From assembly GCA_018433765.1 (NCBI GenBank), contig JAHDQO010000017.1, positions 49,745-113,744 of the forward strand: a stretch of 64,000 nucleotides of DNA, written 5' to 3'. The notes below the pieces were generated by a model. It saw only the letters and a program-made list of their open reading frames with translations. It was not told the DNA's origin and ran no database searches. Numbering within the stretch: position 1 is the stretch's first letter; each line of letters starts with the position of its first letter. The position numbers and the translations under genes were made by a program. Positions 44,158-51,908 of this stretch are shown here, piece by piece. Source of the stretch: Tissierellales bacterium (GTDB lineage Bacteria > Bacillota > Clostridia > Tissierellales > Sedimentibacteraceae).

Positions 44158-45090
44158 CTATTGAGGCTTACTTATAAACATTTGTGTAAAAATGTTTCCA
44201 TATTGACTGCCTTCTTTTATTCCTATACCAATATGAGTAAATTCAGGGTCTAATATATTCTTCCTGTGACCAGGTGAATTCATTAGCGAATCGTGTGCAT
44301 TTTGAACGCTTCGATTTCCAGCGATGTTTTCTCCTGCCTTAACATATTCTATTCCAAAATCACGCATCATATCAAATGGACTTCCATATGTTGGAGAGTT
44401 ATGACTAAAATAGTTATTGTCTATCATATCTTGAGATTTAATTCTTGCTACATTTGTTAATTCCATATCTAGTTTTAATGCTGGTACATTGTTTTGAGCT
44501 CTAGCTTCATTAATTAAATTAAGCATTTCCTGCTCTTGACCAGTTAAAGAGTCAGAATTAGCAGTGTAAGTATCTCTATCTGTAGTGTCAGGGGTAGTGT
44601 CATCAATACCAGGCGTTACTCCCGGTGTAGCTCCCGGTGCGGTACCTGGAGTAGTCCCAGGTGTATATCCAGGAGTTGTTTGAGGTGTAGTGCCTGGAGT
44701 AAGATCAGTCATATTATCTGGAACATTACTGTCTGGTGTCATCATATCGGGTTTTGTTTCAGGTTTAGTATCAGTATCTTTGCCTGGAACTATTGGTGTA
44801 CATTGATTTGTAGGAACAAAACCAACTTCATTTGTTGGCAGTTTTACTGCATACCAATCTTCAATTGTACCTGCTACATCGCAAACTTCATTTTTATTTA
44901 ATGTATCAATAGTTTTTGAATTATTAGATACACCTTCTTTAACATTACATGAATTAGAGGTAATTTTTATGTTTTTAACATTGCCCATTTCAAAGATTGA
45001 TGATGCTGTACCTTTAACAGGTTGCTCTGTACATGAAACAATAAAAATCAGACACATTACTATAGCTAAGATTGAGATTTTTCTTTTCAT
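44158..45090 (-). CDS. SH3- and CAP-domain lipoprotein
   Basis: This 310-residue lipoprotein has a signal ending in LIFIVSC. A bacterial SH3 domain follows (about 40-105; VKEGVSNNSKTIDTL, WYAVKLPTNEVGFVP). Next is a Pro/Thr/Gly-rich linker of imperfect PGTTPG units (about 110-170). A C-terminal CAP/SCP domain spans about 185-310, with MLNLINEARAQNNVPAL, NNYFSHNSP, GENIAGN and MNSPGHRKNIL. It resembles YkwD/SafA-type CAP proteins of sporulating Firmicutes. The cell-wall-binding SH3 part suggests a surface or cortex role, and no enzymatic activity is established. The linker repeats are also visible at DNA level. Confidence 0.9.
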   Translation of the reverse strand: MKRKISILAIVMCLIFIVSCTEQPVKGTASSIFEMGNVKNIKITSNSCNVKEGVSNNSKTIDTLNKNEVCDVAGTIEDWYAVKLPTNEVGFVPTNQCTPIVPGKDTDTKPETKPDMMTPDSNVPDNMTDLTPGTTPQTTPGYTPGTTPGTAPGATPGVTPGIDDTTPDTTDRDTYTANSDSLTGQEQEMLNLINEARAQNNVPALKLDMELTNVARIKSQDMIDNNYFSHNSPTYGSPFDMMRDFGIEYVKAGENIAGNRSVQNAHDSLMNSPGHRKNILDPEFTHIGIGIKEGSQYGNIFTQMFISKPQ

Positions 45091-45361
45091 GAGATTCCTC
45101 CTTAATATATATAAAAATTTTTTACGCTATATCAATAGTATTACTAAAAATAGCAAGTTTTATTAATAAATATAATTTAAAAAAAGCTAAAAAAATATTT
45201 AGGCTAGTAAATATTAAGTATGATTGTTAAGCAATTAACAAAATCAACAGTTAAAACCAATATATAACATAAAAATAATTTTATAGTTATATAAATTAAT
45301 ATAAGAAAATCTATTTGTTTTTGATAAAATGAATAAGATTAAAAAAATAACAAAAAAACGA

Positions 45362-45390
45362 TTGATAAAAAATTAACGATATAGTATACT
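45362..45390 (+). promoter_or_regulatory. Sigma-A promoter of the hydrogenase operon
   Basis: TTGATA (45362-45367), 17 bases, TATACT (45385-45390). The start near 45397 leaves a very short leader before GAGGAGGTG. The remaining gap 45091-45361 shows nothing else. Confidence 0.75.
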
Positions 45391-45415
45391 GTATTCAAAA
45401 TGAGGAGGTGTATAA

Positions 45416-45664
45416 ATGGTTGTTCAAGTTTGTATTGGTAGTGCATGCCATTTAAAAGGATCTTATGTAGTTATTCAAAAACTTAAATCCCTAATTGAGG
45501 AGCATAATTTAGGAGATTTTGTTGAATTAAAGTCATCATTTTGTCTAGGAGAATGTGCTAATGGAGTGTCTGTAAAAATTGATTCTCAAAAAGTAAAAAC
45601 TGTATTACCTAAAGATGTTGAAAAGTTTTTTGAAACAGAAATTCTTGGGGGCTTAGAACGATGA
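45416..45664 (+). CDS. Thioredoxin-fold [2Fe-2S] ferredoxin
   Basis: This 82-residue protein is of the NuoE/HydC-type thioredoxin-like [2Fe-2S] fold. Cluster cysteines are in CIGSACHLKGS (C-x4-C) and in SSFCLGECANGVSV (C-x3-C), the same four-cysteine layout as NuoE. It would carry electrons to or from the hydrogenase-like proteins encoded next. ATG 45416 follows AGGAGGTG. The stop overlaps the next ATG by four bases (ATGA), so it is translationally coupled. Confidence 0.9.
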   Translation: MVVQVCIGSACHLKGSYVVIQKLKSLIEEHNLGDFVELKSSFCLGECANGVSVKIDSQKVKTVLPKDVEKFFETEILGGLER

Positions 45665-47382
45665 AATTCATAGAATTTGACAAGAATAAATGTGATGAAT
45701 GTTATAAATGTTTAAGAACTTGTCCAACAAAAGCTATATCTTTTAGTGATAATAAACGTGAAATAATTGATGACTTATGTATTAAATGCGGACTTTGTCA
45801 AGCTTCATGTCCGCAAGGTGCTTTAACGATTCAAAATGATATATATAAAATAAAACAAGCCATAAAAGATAATAAATATGTAGTTGTGTCATTAGCTCCA
45901 TCTTTTATAAGCACATTTGAGTTTAAAGATCCCAGACAAATGGTAACAGGGCTTAAACTTTTAGGATTTAAATGGATTGAGGAAACAGCTGTTGGTGCAG
46001 AAGTAGTTTCTAATCACTATGAACATATAATAGAAGATGGTACAAAAACAAACATTATTACAAGTAGCTGTCCATCTGCTAATTATCTTATTGAACAATA
46101 TTATCCTGGACAAGTTGACTCTATAATTCCAGTTGTTTCACCAATGATTGCCCATGGTAAGATGATTAAAAAGAAGTTTGGAGAAGAATGCTACGTAGTT
46201 TTTATAGGACCATGTTTAGCAAAAAAAGCAGAAGCGGAAGAGATTTCAGATGCTATTGATGCTGTATTAACTTTTGATGAATTATCTGAATGGTTTGAAG
46301 AAATGAATATAAGCTTATCAACATTAGAACCATCTTGTTTTGGAGATGAATCTACTAAACGTGGGTGTGCATATCCTATTGGAAGTAGTTTATGGAAGAA
46401 TGATTTAAAAACAAGAGTAAATAACTCTTATAAATATATAAGAGTTGATGGTATAGATAGATGTAAAGATATATTAGAATCTTTAAAAAGAGGTTCATTA
46501 GAAAATTACTGCATAGAAATGAATATATGTAGAGGAAGCTGTATTAATGGACCGGGAATGATAAAAAACAAATTAACTTATTATGAACGTGAAAATAAAA
46601 TACACAGATATGTTGATTCTAAAGATAAGTGTGTTGATAACAAAGACAAAAAAATTGATAATAGTAACATAGAAGTAAAAAGAACATTTAAGAGTAAACA
46701 ATTGAAGCTTAAAAAACCTACTCATTATGAGATTAAAGAAATACTGGCATCAATGGGAAGATATTCTGTCCATGACGAATTGAATTGTGGCGCTTGTGGA
46801 TATAGTACATGTATTGAAAAGGCAGAAGCTGTTTACAATGGGCTTTCAGATAGGAGAATGTGTCTTCCGTATTTACGAGCTAAGGCTGAAAACTTACAAT
46901 CTGCAATAATTGAACATACGCCCAATCTCATTTGTATCTTAGATGAGAAATTACGTATTAGAGAATTAAACCCTGCATTTAATAGAGTGTTCAATGAAGA
47001 CAGCTTAGATTTAAAAAATCTGCCTATATGTACATTAATGGAGGACAAGCTTTTTGAAAAAGTACTATTACAAAAGCAGAATATTATAGGTTATAAAAAG
47101 AATTTTAAAGATTTAAATAAGGTTTTTTATATAAGTATAATATATTTAGATTATGAAAAAGTTGTTGTTGCTATTTTTACGGATGTTACATTAGAAGAAA
47201 GAAATAGACAAGAGCTTTTACGTGTAAAAGAGCAGACTATAACTTCATGTCAGGAAGTAATTGAAAGGCAAATGTGTGTAGCACAAGAAATTGCTAGTCT
47301 TTTAGGCGAGACAACTGCTGAGACAAAGGTTAACTTGAATAGGCTTAAAGACATTGTATTAAATGATGATGGAGGCTTATAA
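45661..47382 (+). CDS. [FeFe]-hydrogenase-like sensor with PAS domain
   Basis: This 573-residue protein begins with two 4Fe-4S motifs (CDECYKCLRTCP, CIKCGLCQASCP), followed by an [FeFe]-hydrogenase H-cluster domain (about 75-310). The cluster motifs are TSSCPSAN, IGPCLAKKAE and NICRGSCINGPG. They keep the four cubane-ligand cysteines but have Ser where catalytic enzymes have the proton-relay Cys of TSCCP. A CNCGACGYSTC-like Fes/ACS-type 4Fe-4S domain (about 345-400), a PAS domain (about 415-510) and a short coiled coil complete it. The layout is that of putative sensory (group C) hydrogenases. There is no kinase domain; the phosphatase gene follows with a one-base overlap. Confidence 0.9.
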   Translation: MKFIEFDKNKCDECYKCLRTCPTKAISFSDNKREIIDDLCIKCGLCQASCPQGALTIQNDIYKIKQAIKDNKYVVVSLAPSFISTFEFKDPRQMVTGLKLLGFKWIEETAVGAEVVSNHYEHIIEDGTKTNIITSSCPSANYLIEQYYPGQVDSIIPVVSPMIAHGKMIKKKFGEECYVVFIGPCLAKKAEAEEISDAIDAVLTFDELSEWFEEMNISLSTLEPSCFGDESTKRGCAYPIGSSLWKNDLKTRVNNSYKYIRVDGIDRCKDILESLKRGSLENYCIEMNICRGSCINGPGMIKNKLTYYERENKIHRYVDSKDKCVDNKDKKIDNSNIEVKRTFKSKQLKLKKPTHYEIKEILASMGRYSVHDELNCGACGYSTCIEKAEAVYNGLSDRRMCLPYLRAKAENLQSAIIEHTPNLICILDEKLRIRELNPAFNRVFNEDSLDLKNLPICTLMEDKLFEKVLLQKQNIIGYKKNFKDLNKVFYISIIYLDYEKVVVAIFTDVTLEERNRQELLRVKEQTITSCQEVIERQMCVAQEIASLLGETTAETKVNLNRLKDIVLNDDGGL

Positions 47383-48551
47383 TGAAAGCTAATAATTACT
47401 ACATTGATATTGCAACTCATAGTTTAAATAAATACAAAGAAGAACTTTGCGGAGATAAAGTTGAAATTTTTAAAACTTCAGATAGAACTATTATTGTACT
47501 TGCAGACGGATTAGGAAGTGGTATAAAAGCAAATATACTTGCAACACTTACTACTAAAATTGCTGGAACAATGCTTAAAAAAGGTGAGAGCATAAAAGAA
47601 ACCATTGATACAATTATGAAGACACTTCCTGTCTGCAAAATAAGGAAAATTGCTTATTCAACTTTTGGAATAATTGAAATTGATAAATACAATAATTGTA
47701 CAATTATAGAATATGATAATCCTCCAATATTTTATATTAGAAATGGTAAAATAATTAATTTAAATAAAAATGTTGTTATGTATGATAATAAAAAAGTAAA
47801 ATTTTCCAAGACTGTTTTACTTGAAAGTGATGCATTAATTCTTGTAAGTGATGGTGTTATACATGCAGGAGTTGGACATGTTTTAAATTATGGTTGGGAA
47901 TGGGAACATGTAGCAGAGTATTTAGAAAAACAGTATGTAAAAACAGCAGAAGAATTAAACAGAAGACTTATTGATACTTGCAACACTTTATATGAAGGTA
48001 GTCCGGGAGATGACACAACTTCTGTAACTATAAAGGTTAGAACACCTGAAATAATAGAAGTTTTTACAGGACCTCCTGAAAATCCTAAAGATGATGAATA
48101 TTTAGTAAGAAAGTTAATGGAAGGAAAAGGAAAGAAAATAGTTTGCGGTGGTACTGCAGCTAAAATAGTGGCTAGAGAATTAGATAAGGAAGTTAAAACT
48201 AGTTTTGATTATATTGACTTAGATGTTCCTCCAATTGCTACTATTGATGGTATTGATTTAGTTACTGAAGGTGTTTTAACTTTAAAGAAAACTATTGATA
48301 AGTTAGAAGAATATAAAGTATATAAAATTAAAGAAAAAGAAATATCAGCTAAAAAAGATGGTGCTTCATTACTTGCAAATATGTTTTTAAATGAATGTAC
48401 ACATGTAAATTTTTTAGTAGGAAAAGCAATTAATCCAGCGCATCAAAACCCAGATTTTCCTATTGAAATGAGTATTAAATTAAACATAGTTGATCAATTG
48501 ATTTCTGTTCTAGAATCAATTGGGAAAATTGTAACTATAAATTATATATAA
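47382..48551 (+). CDS. SpoIIE-type PP2C phosphatase with extra C-terminal domain
   Basis: This 389-residue protein has a PP2C/SpoIIE catalytic domain in residues 1-225. Metal-binding Asp residues are visible in LADGLGSGIKA, LVSDGVIHAG and GSPGDDTTSV. A C-terminal region of about 160 residues (VFTGPPENPKDDEY, KIVCGGTAAKIVARE, DVPPIATIDG) is not a domain I can name. SpoIIE-like phosphatases dephosphorylate anti-sigma-factor antagonists. Here the gene is sandwiched between two hydrogenase-like genes, which suggests its activity is set by H2 or redox state. Its ATG overlaps the upstream stop by one base (TAATG). Confidence 0.9.
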   Translation: MKANNYYIDIATHSLNKYKEELCGDKVEIFKTSDRTIIVLADGLGSGIKANILATLTTKIAGTMLKKGESIKETIDTIMKTLPVCKIRKIAYSTFGIIEIDKYNNCTIIEYDNPPIFYIRNGKIINLNKNVVMYDNKKVKFSKTVLLESDALILVSDGVIHAGVGHVLNYGWEWEHVAEYLEKQYVKTAEELNRRLIDTCNTLYEGSPGDDTTSVTIKVRTPEIIEVFTGPPENPKDDEYLVRKLMEGKGKKIVCGGTAAKIVARELDKEVKTSFDYIDLDVPPIATIDGIDLVTEGVLTLKKTIDKLEEYKVYKIKEKEISAKKDGASLLANMFLNECTHVNFLVGKAINPAHQNPDFPIEMSIKLNIVDQLISVLESIGKIVTINYI

Positions 48552-48566
48552 CTAAAGGTGATTAAA

Positions 48567-50024
48567 ATGAGAAAATTTGAAAATCAGGTACAGTTAATAA
48601 AGTATGAGATATTAAAAGAGGTATCTAGATTTACTTATGAAGGTAAATTAAATCAAATGGTTAATGAAATACCTTATATTGTTGATCCAGGGCCTGAACC
48701 AAGATATAGATGCTGCTTATATCATGAAAGAGCAATAACTGCTGATAGAGTTAAAATGGCAATGGGCGGAGATAAGAACAATCCTAATATAATTGAAGTT
48801 CTTGACACTGCTTGTGATCAATGTCCTGTTAACAGATATGTTATTACCGAAACTTGTCGTGGATGTTTAGCTCATAGGTGTGAGTCAGCATGTCCTGTCA
48901 ATGCTATAACTATTACAGATCATAGAGCGGTTATTGATTATTCTAAATGCATTGAATGCGGTAGATGCAAAAATGCTTGCCCATATAATGCTATAGCTGA
49001 TGTAATGCGTCCATGCAGAAGAGCTTGCCCTACTGGAGCAATAGAAATAAACGATAATAAAAAAGCAGTTATTAACAATGATAAATGTATACAGTGTGGT
49101 GCATGTGTTTATCAATGTCCTTTTGGTGCAATACAAGATAAGTCTCAAATTGTTGAAGTTATCAATCTTCTTAAAGAAGCAGAAAAAAGCAATGAAATAC
49201 ATCCATATGCTATAATTGCTCCAGCTTTTGCATCACAATTTGAATATGCAAATTTGGGACAAATTATTAGAGGAATTAAATTGCTTGGTTTTAAAGATGT
49301 TATAGAGGTTGCTTTGGGAGCTGATATGATTTCAGAGCATGAGACTTTAGAATTAGTTGAACATCTGAAAGATCATAGTTTCATGACTAGTTCATGCTGC
49401 CCAGCATTTGTAAAATATATAGAGAATGAATATCCAGAAGTTACAGAAAATATTTCTAATTCTGTTTCACCAATGATTGCAACATCAAAATTAATTAAGT
49501 CTATTGATGACAAAGCTGTAGTTGTTTTTATTGGTCCATGTGTGGCTAAAAAAGCTGAAAAAGATTTACCTAAATTATCAGGAATTACAGATTATGTTCT
49601 TACATTTGAAGAATTGGTTGCAATGATAGATTCTAGGGGTATAAAATTAGAAACTTTAGAAGAAGCATCTTTAAATAATGCTTCATATTTTGGAAGAATG
49701 TTCGCAAGTACTGGTGGACTTTCAAAGTCTATTACTGAAGTAGTTAAGAAAAAGAAATTGGACATTGATGTTGTTCCTGTAATTTGCGATGGAATTAAAG
49801 AATGTGATAAAGCTTTGAAGATAGCAAAGATGGATAGACTTAAAGGTAATTTTATTGAAGGAATGGCATGCGTAGGAGGATGTATTAAGGGACCTGTAAC
49901 TATGCATCACGGAACAAAGGATGTAAAAAAACTAGAAAATTACTGTAGTTCCACTATAGAGAAAGATTCTAAAGAATCATTAAGGATATTTGATGTAACA
50001 AATATAGATTTGAATAAAAAATAA
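48567..50024 (+). CDS. [FeFe]-hydrogenase, group-B-like monomer
   Basis: This 485-residue iron-sulfur hydrogenase has an N-terminal region rich in cysteines (CRGCLAHRCESACP, CIECGRCKNACP, CRRACP, CIQCGACVYQCP). The H-cluster domain contains TSSCCPAF, FIGPCVAKKAE and GMACVGGCIKGP. Unlike its sensory neighbour it keeps both adjacent cysteines of the first motif, so proton transfer and catalysis are plausible. The ACVGGCIKGP form suits the M3/group B type. The frame opens at GTG 48558 within the SD AAAGGTG, so ATG 48567 is preferred. It is the last gene of the operon. A long terminator hairpin follows. Confidence 0.9.
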   Translation: MRKFENQVQLIKYEILKEVSRFTYEGKLNQMVNEIPYIVDPGPEPRYRCCLYHERAITADRVKMAMGGDKNNPNIIEVLDTACDQCPVNRYVITETCRGCLAHRCESACPVNAITITDHRAVIDYSKCIECGRCKNACPYNAIADVMRPCRRACPTGAIEINDNKKAVINNDKCIQCGACVYQCPFGAIQDKSQIVEVINLLKEAEKSNEIHPYAIIAPAFASQFEYANLGQIIRGIKLLGFKDVIEVALGADMISEHETLELVEHLKDHSFMTSSCCPAFVKYIENEYPEVTENISNSVSPMIATSKLIKSIDDKAVVVFIGPCVAKKAEKDLPKLSGITDYVLTFEELVAMIDSRGIKLETLEEASLNNASYFGRMFASTGGLSKSITEVVKKKKLDIDVVPVICDGIKECDKALKIAKMDRLKGNFIEGMACVGGCIKGPVTMHHGTKDVKKLENYCSSTIEKDSKESLRIFDVTNIDLNKK

Positions 50025-50050
50025 AAAGTAAAATTGAAAATTTTAAAAAT

Positions 50051-50096
50051 AAAAGTCAAATTAGGTGGAATATTATTCCATCTAATTTGACTTTTT
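50051..50096 (+). terminator. Terminator of the hydrogenase operon
   Basis: AAAAGTCAAATTAGGTGGAA pairs with TTCCATCTAATTTGACTTTT, with one G-T pair and a 5-nt loop, then T. Confidence 0.92.
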
Positions 50097-50181
50097 GATA
50101 AACTATAAATTAAATATTCTATTACTTGCAACATATATCATGTTTTAACATAATATGCAAGTATAATATAAAAAATTATTG

Positions 50182-50327
50182 ATAGGCGATTGTGAAATAA
50201 GATAAAAGTGAAAAGTTATGGAAACTTTACTTACGTAAAGTGATCTCTCTTTGTTACTCAGGTTGACTAATCATTGTCAAAAACAAATAATATCAATGAT
50301 TATTAATTTGACAACCGTCTAAAATTA
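50182..50327. repeat. Intergenic composite of two small repeats
   Basis: The outer ends GGCGATTGTGAA (about 50186) and TTGACAACCGTCTAA (to about 50322) form an imperfect inverted pair like those at 34193-34250. Inside is ACTTTAC-TTAC-GTAAAGT (50224-50241), a member of the dispersed hairpin family. No coding potential is seen in 50097-50348. Confidence 0.5.
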
Positions 50328-50348
50328 TTGAATAAAGGAGGGAAATGT

Positions 50349-51107
50349 ATGGGAATAAATCTTGTGGGCAAAGGAAAAATTGATTTTGTTCATAATGTTA
50401 GGTTTGCAGGATTACCTAGAGCATCAGTAGTTAGTTGCAGAGCTAGAAATCAAAGCTTATTTACACAAATATTAAGTGAAAATGAGGCTGTTGTTTTTGG
50501 CGATTTTGATATATTTATTTGCTATAAAAATGATAGTCAGCAGCAGAATAATTATGAAACAAAAATTAAAAAAGAATCATTCTGCAAAGTTATACCTTTT
50601 GATAAACCAATAAAATATGAGAATATGGAAAATCAGGAAATTAAAATATCTACAGCATTTACAAAAGAACCTGAATGCAGCCATAAGCTAATTTCTTTTA
50701 ACCATTCTAATTATTATTTGGATATAAATGTTAATGGAGAAATTGTAATTACTTTGAGTTTAAATGAAATAGAAGAAGAAAAAGAAGAATTAATTATTAA
50801 AAAAACAAATATTGAATTAATTGAGAATGATAAAATAGATAAAGAGCCAAAAGTTGATGATAAAGAAGATAAAGAAAAAGAAGATAAAGAAAAAGATGAT
50901 ATAGAAAATAAAGAAGATAATGAAGATAAAGAAGATAATGAAGATAAAGAAGATATAGAAGAAATACCAACTATAGATGATATTGAATCTATAGATAAAG
51001 ATAAACATTTAGATCTTAAAGTTTTACAATTTGAGGCTGGTATATATTCAATTGAAGAATTAATGGAAATGGATTTCGAGACACTTGAATCATTAAGCGA
51101 AAAATAA
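50349..51107 (+). CDS. SPOCS-like protein with acidic/lysine repeat tail
   Basis: This protein of about 252 residues has a beta-rich N-terminal domain (about 1-140; NLVGKGKIDFVHNVRF, YYLDINVNGEIVITL) like DUF3794/SPOCS-type spore coat or SipL-related proteins. A low-complexity Glu/Asp/Lys tail follows (about 165-225), encoded by near-identical 18-base units such as AAAGAAGATAATGAAGAT around 50909-50960. A short C-terminal helix (AGIYSIEELMEMDFETLE) closes it. ATG 50349 follows AAAGGAGGG; the frame from TTG 50328 includes the SD and is rejected. It converges with the SPOCS gene at 51175. The family call for the N-terminus is tentative. Confidence 0.65.
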   Translation: MGINLVGKGKIDFVHNVRFAGLPRASVVSCRARNQSLFTQILSENEAVVFGDFDIFICYKNDSQQQNNYETKIKKESFCKVIPFDKPIKYENMENQEIKISTAFTKEPECSHKLISFNHSNYYLDINVNGEIVITLSLNEIEEEKEELIIKKTNIELIENDKIDKEPKVDDKEDKEKEDKEKDDIENKEDNEDKEDNEDKEDIEEIPTIDDIESIDKDKHLDLKVLQFEAGIYSIEELMEMDFETLESLSEK

Positions 51108-51120
51108 TATATATTTTATA

Positions 51121-51160
51121 AAATAAATTAAAGGGTACATATGTACCCTTTAATTTATTT
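51121..51160. terminator. Perfect 40-bp palindrome, bidirectional terminator
   Basis: Bases 51121-51140 (ending in GGGTACAT) are the exact reverse complement of 51141-51160 with no spacer. T-rich ends on both strands serve both convergent genes. Confidence 0.85.
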
Positions 51161-51174
51161 GTAGTTTTGTAATA

Positions 51175-51789
51175 TTAACATCCGCAATTTATGTCGCAAT
51201 GTTCTATTCTAGTAACTTTAGCTACTATTTTAACGACATCTTTTTCTAAAATTAATCTATAAGCTTTTGGCCAGCGATAAGATGATGATTCTACATCATT
51301 TTCTTCTATTTCTTCTATATCCTCATCTTCATAAATTTCAGAATCTATTTCAGATTCATCATTATTCTCACTGCAGCCATATCCTCCTCTAACAGGACAT
51401 AGTAATTCGTCTTTTTCTCCTTCAACAAAAGCTTCAATTATTTCACATTTGTCACCTTCACGTACTTCTTCTCCAGGTTCAGCTGTTATATCTATAAAGG
51501 TTGAGAATGGTATTTTTTTAGTGAAATGGAATAATGGTCCGCATACAGCACCTTTATAATATCTTTTAATTGTTTTGTAATTTATATTTTTATCAATATA
51601 ACCATTAATGATTACTTTACCTGGTATTACTTTACAGTTAGTTATTATTACTTCTTTATCAATATCCTTAATACGGAAAACTGGTGGGCATGGAGGACTA
51701 ATCCATAGTTTTGAAACTACTAAAGTTTGTTTAGAACCAGTACCAACTATAACTGGTACCTGTATTGTTTTTATTGCCATATAAGACAT
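51175..51789 (-). CDS. DUF3794 (SPOCS) domain protein
   Basis: This 204-residue protein has the SPOCS core KVIPGKVIINGYIDKNINYKT and later GAVCGPLFHFTKKIPFSTF. An acidic linker (residues about 150-175) and a Cys-ended C-terminal strand (RIEHCDINCGC) follow. SPOCS domains occur in SipL and other spore coat morphogenetic proteins of clostridia. Cysteines in CPVRGGYGC and CDINCGC could cross-link a coat. GGATG-type SD is present upstream of ATG 51789 (AAAGGATG). The neighbouring convergent gene appears related. Confidence 0.85.
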   Translation of the reverse strand: MSYMAIKTIQVPVIVGTGSKQTLVVSKLWISPPCPPVFRIKDIDKEVIITNCKVIPGKVIINGYIDKNINYKTIKRYYKGAVCGPLFHFTKKIPFSTFIDITAEPGEEVREGDKCEIIEAFVEGEKDELLCPVRGGYGCSENNDESEIDSEIYEDEDIEEIEENDVESSSYRWPKAYRLILEKDVVKIVAKVTRIEHCDINCGC

Positions 51790-51908
51790 CCTTTCTTTTT
51801 ATTTACGTTAATATAATATATTCAAAAACATTTTTTTCGTAACTACAAAAAAAGATATTTTTTCTCTTTTTTTGATAAAACATCTTTTTTTATACAATAA
51901 TTTTTAAA

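Noticed and set aside
50881..50960. Possible CRISPR or minisatellite array
   Set aside because: The repeats are in-frame codons for a Glu/Asp/Lys low-complexity tail inside a coding region, with no spacers.
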